DNA from: Abditibacteriota bacterium
GTDB taxonomy: Bacteria > Armatimonadota > UBA5829
DNA length: 6,428 nucleotides
Direction: 5' to 3'
NCBI GenBank assembly: GCA_017959625.1
Contig: JAGDAG010000136.1
Span: 1-6,428 of the forward strand
Under the pieces are notes generated by a model that saw nothing but the letters and a program-made list of their open reading frames with translations, ran no database searches and had not been told where the DNA came from. Positions 5,930-6,428 of this stretch are shown here, piece after piece. The first letter of the stretch is position 1. Every line of letters starts with the position of its first letter. The position numbers were made by a program, and so were the translations under genes.

Positions 5930-6428
5930 ATGAGTAACGAACCGTCAACAGACAAAAAATACGAAGATAATATATTAGTCAATTCCAAGGCTGACGAATT
6001 TGTTTTCACCGATTTCTGGGATATCTTCCTGAGGCGCTGGCCGGTAGTAGTCATTTTTCTTGTCGCCTTTGTGGTTTTGGGCATCTACAGAGTCGGCCGC
6101 CAGCCTGTGAAATACGAAAGCGTGTGTAAGGTGGTCATGAAGGCCCAGTCCAGAGGCTCCACCTACGACCTGTCCATGCTCAGCAATCTGCAGGCCCTTA
6201 CCGGAGGAAAATCCATTTCCGCCAACATAGAGGCCATAAAGGATTACGGCAACTTCAAGGCCGCCTTTGAGAAGCTCAGCGATAAGGAAAAGCAGAAGGG
6301 TTTCAATTCCCTTACCTGCCCTCCCAATCTTGCTTCTGTGGAGAACGCCACCGACGCGGATTACGTTATCATCAAGGTCAAATGCCTGGATCCCGAGATA
6401 GCGGCCAAGACGGCAAACAATATCGCGA
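5930..6428 (+). CDS. Wzz/PCP-family chain-length regulator (N-terminal part)
   Basis: The first 166 residues are present; the frame runs off the window edge. The ATG at 5930 follows the export gene after 14 bases and has GGAAGG 7 bases upstream, so the two are co-transcribed. Residues 1-36 are cytoplasmic and acidic, and include FTDFWDIFLRRW, typical of the segment before the first membrane helix. Residues 37-53 (WPVVVIFLVAFVVLGIY) form that helix. A periplasmic Wzz domain follows (KYESVCKVVMKAQ ...), ending here with DPEIAAKTANNIA, the usual DP-x-x-AA-x-x-AN motif of the family. Such proteins sit in the inner membrane and control polysaccharide chain length, partnering a Wza channel. Whether a C-terminal tyrosine kinase domain is fused cannot be seen. 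Confidence 0.88.
   Translation, partial: MSNEPSTDKKYEDNILVNSKADEFVFTDFWDIFLRRWPVVVIFLVAFVVLGIYRVGRQPVKYESVCKVVMKAQSRGSTYDLSMLSNLQALTGGKSISANIEAIKDYGNFKAAFEKLSDKEKQKGFNSLTCPPNLASVENATDADYVIIKVKCLDPEIAAKTANNIA

Overview
This window looks like chromosomal DNA of a GC-rich (my estimate, high 50s percent), probably diderm bacterium. A Wza-type outer-membrane polysaccharide export protein followed by a Wzz-type chain-length regulator points to an outer membrane. The DUF1385/YqhQ membrane protein and the MN-x-RTAG secreted protein next to it are families I associate mainly with Firmicutes, Armatimonadota and related Terrabacteria. A diderm Terrabacteria lineage (Armatimonadota/Abditibacteriota-like or similar) is therefore my best inference. 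No marker gene settles it.

Layout. Minus strand, left part: a secreted alkaline-phosphatase-superfamily-like protein of unknown function (1-757, cut by the window edge) overlaps by 11 bases the 3' end of a DUF1385/YqhQ-family membrane protein (747-1817, TTG start). The pair has its own extended -10 promoter at 1850-1858. Minus strand, middle: two tandem paralogous secreted proteins of about 420 residues (1953-3218 and 3306-4580) carry an N-terminal pectate-lyase-3/GH28-like beta-helix signature. Each has its own promoter, and the two promoters share a 17-base identical block around an extended -10 (TGCTATAAT). A strong intrinsic terminator (1916-1938) closes this block. Plus strand, right part: a divergent promoter (4703-4731) drives a three-SLBB polysaccharide export protein (4761-5915), followed 14 bases later by the start of a Wzz/PCP-family protein (5930 to the edge).

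How they may work together. The plus-strand pair is the start of an exopolysaccharide or capsule export operon: an outer-membrane channel plus an inner-membrane co-polymerase. The two secreted beta-helix proteins are transcribed away from it across a short AT-rich region with helically spaced A/T tracts. Their fold is typical of polysaccharide-binding or -cleaving proteins, so a role in modifying or degrading the same polysaccharide is plausible but is inference from position and fold only. The YqhQ/phosphatase-like pair is a separate unit.

The most interesting points are the paralogous beta-helix pair with duplicated promoters and patches of near-identical DNA, the odd signal peptide of the upstream copy beside a GTG-A6-TG slippage-prone start, the unknown secreted protein coupled to YqhQ, and the promoter architecture between the divergent units. 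No tRNA, rRNA, CRISPR array, insertion sequence or origin was seen.
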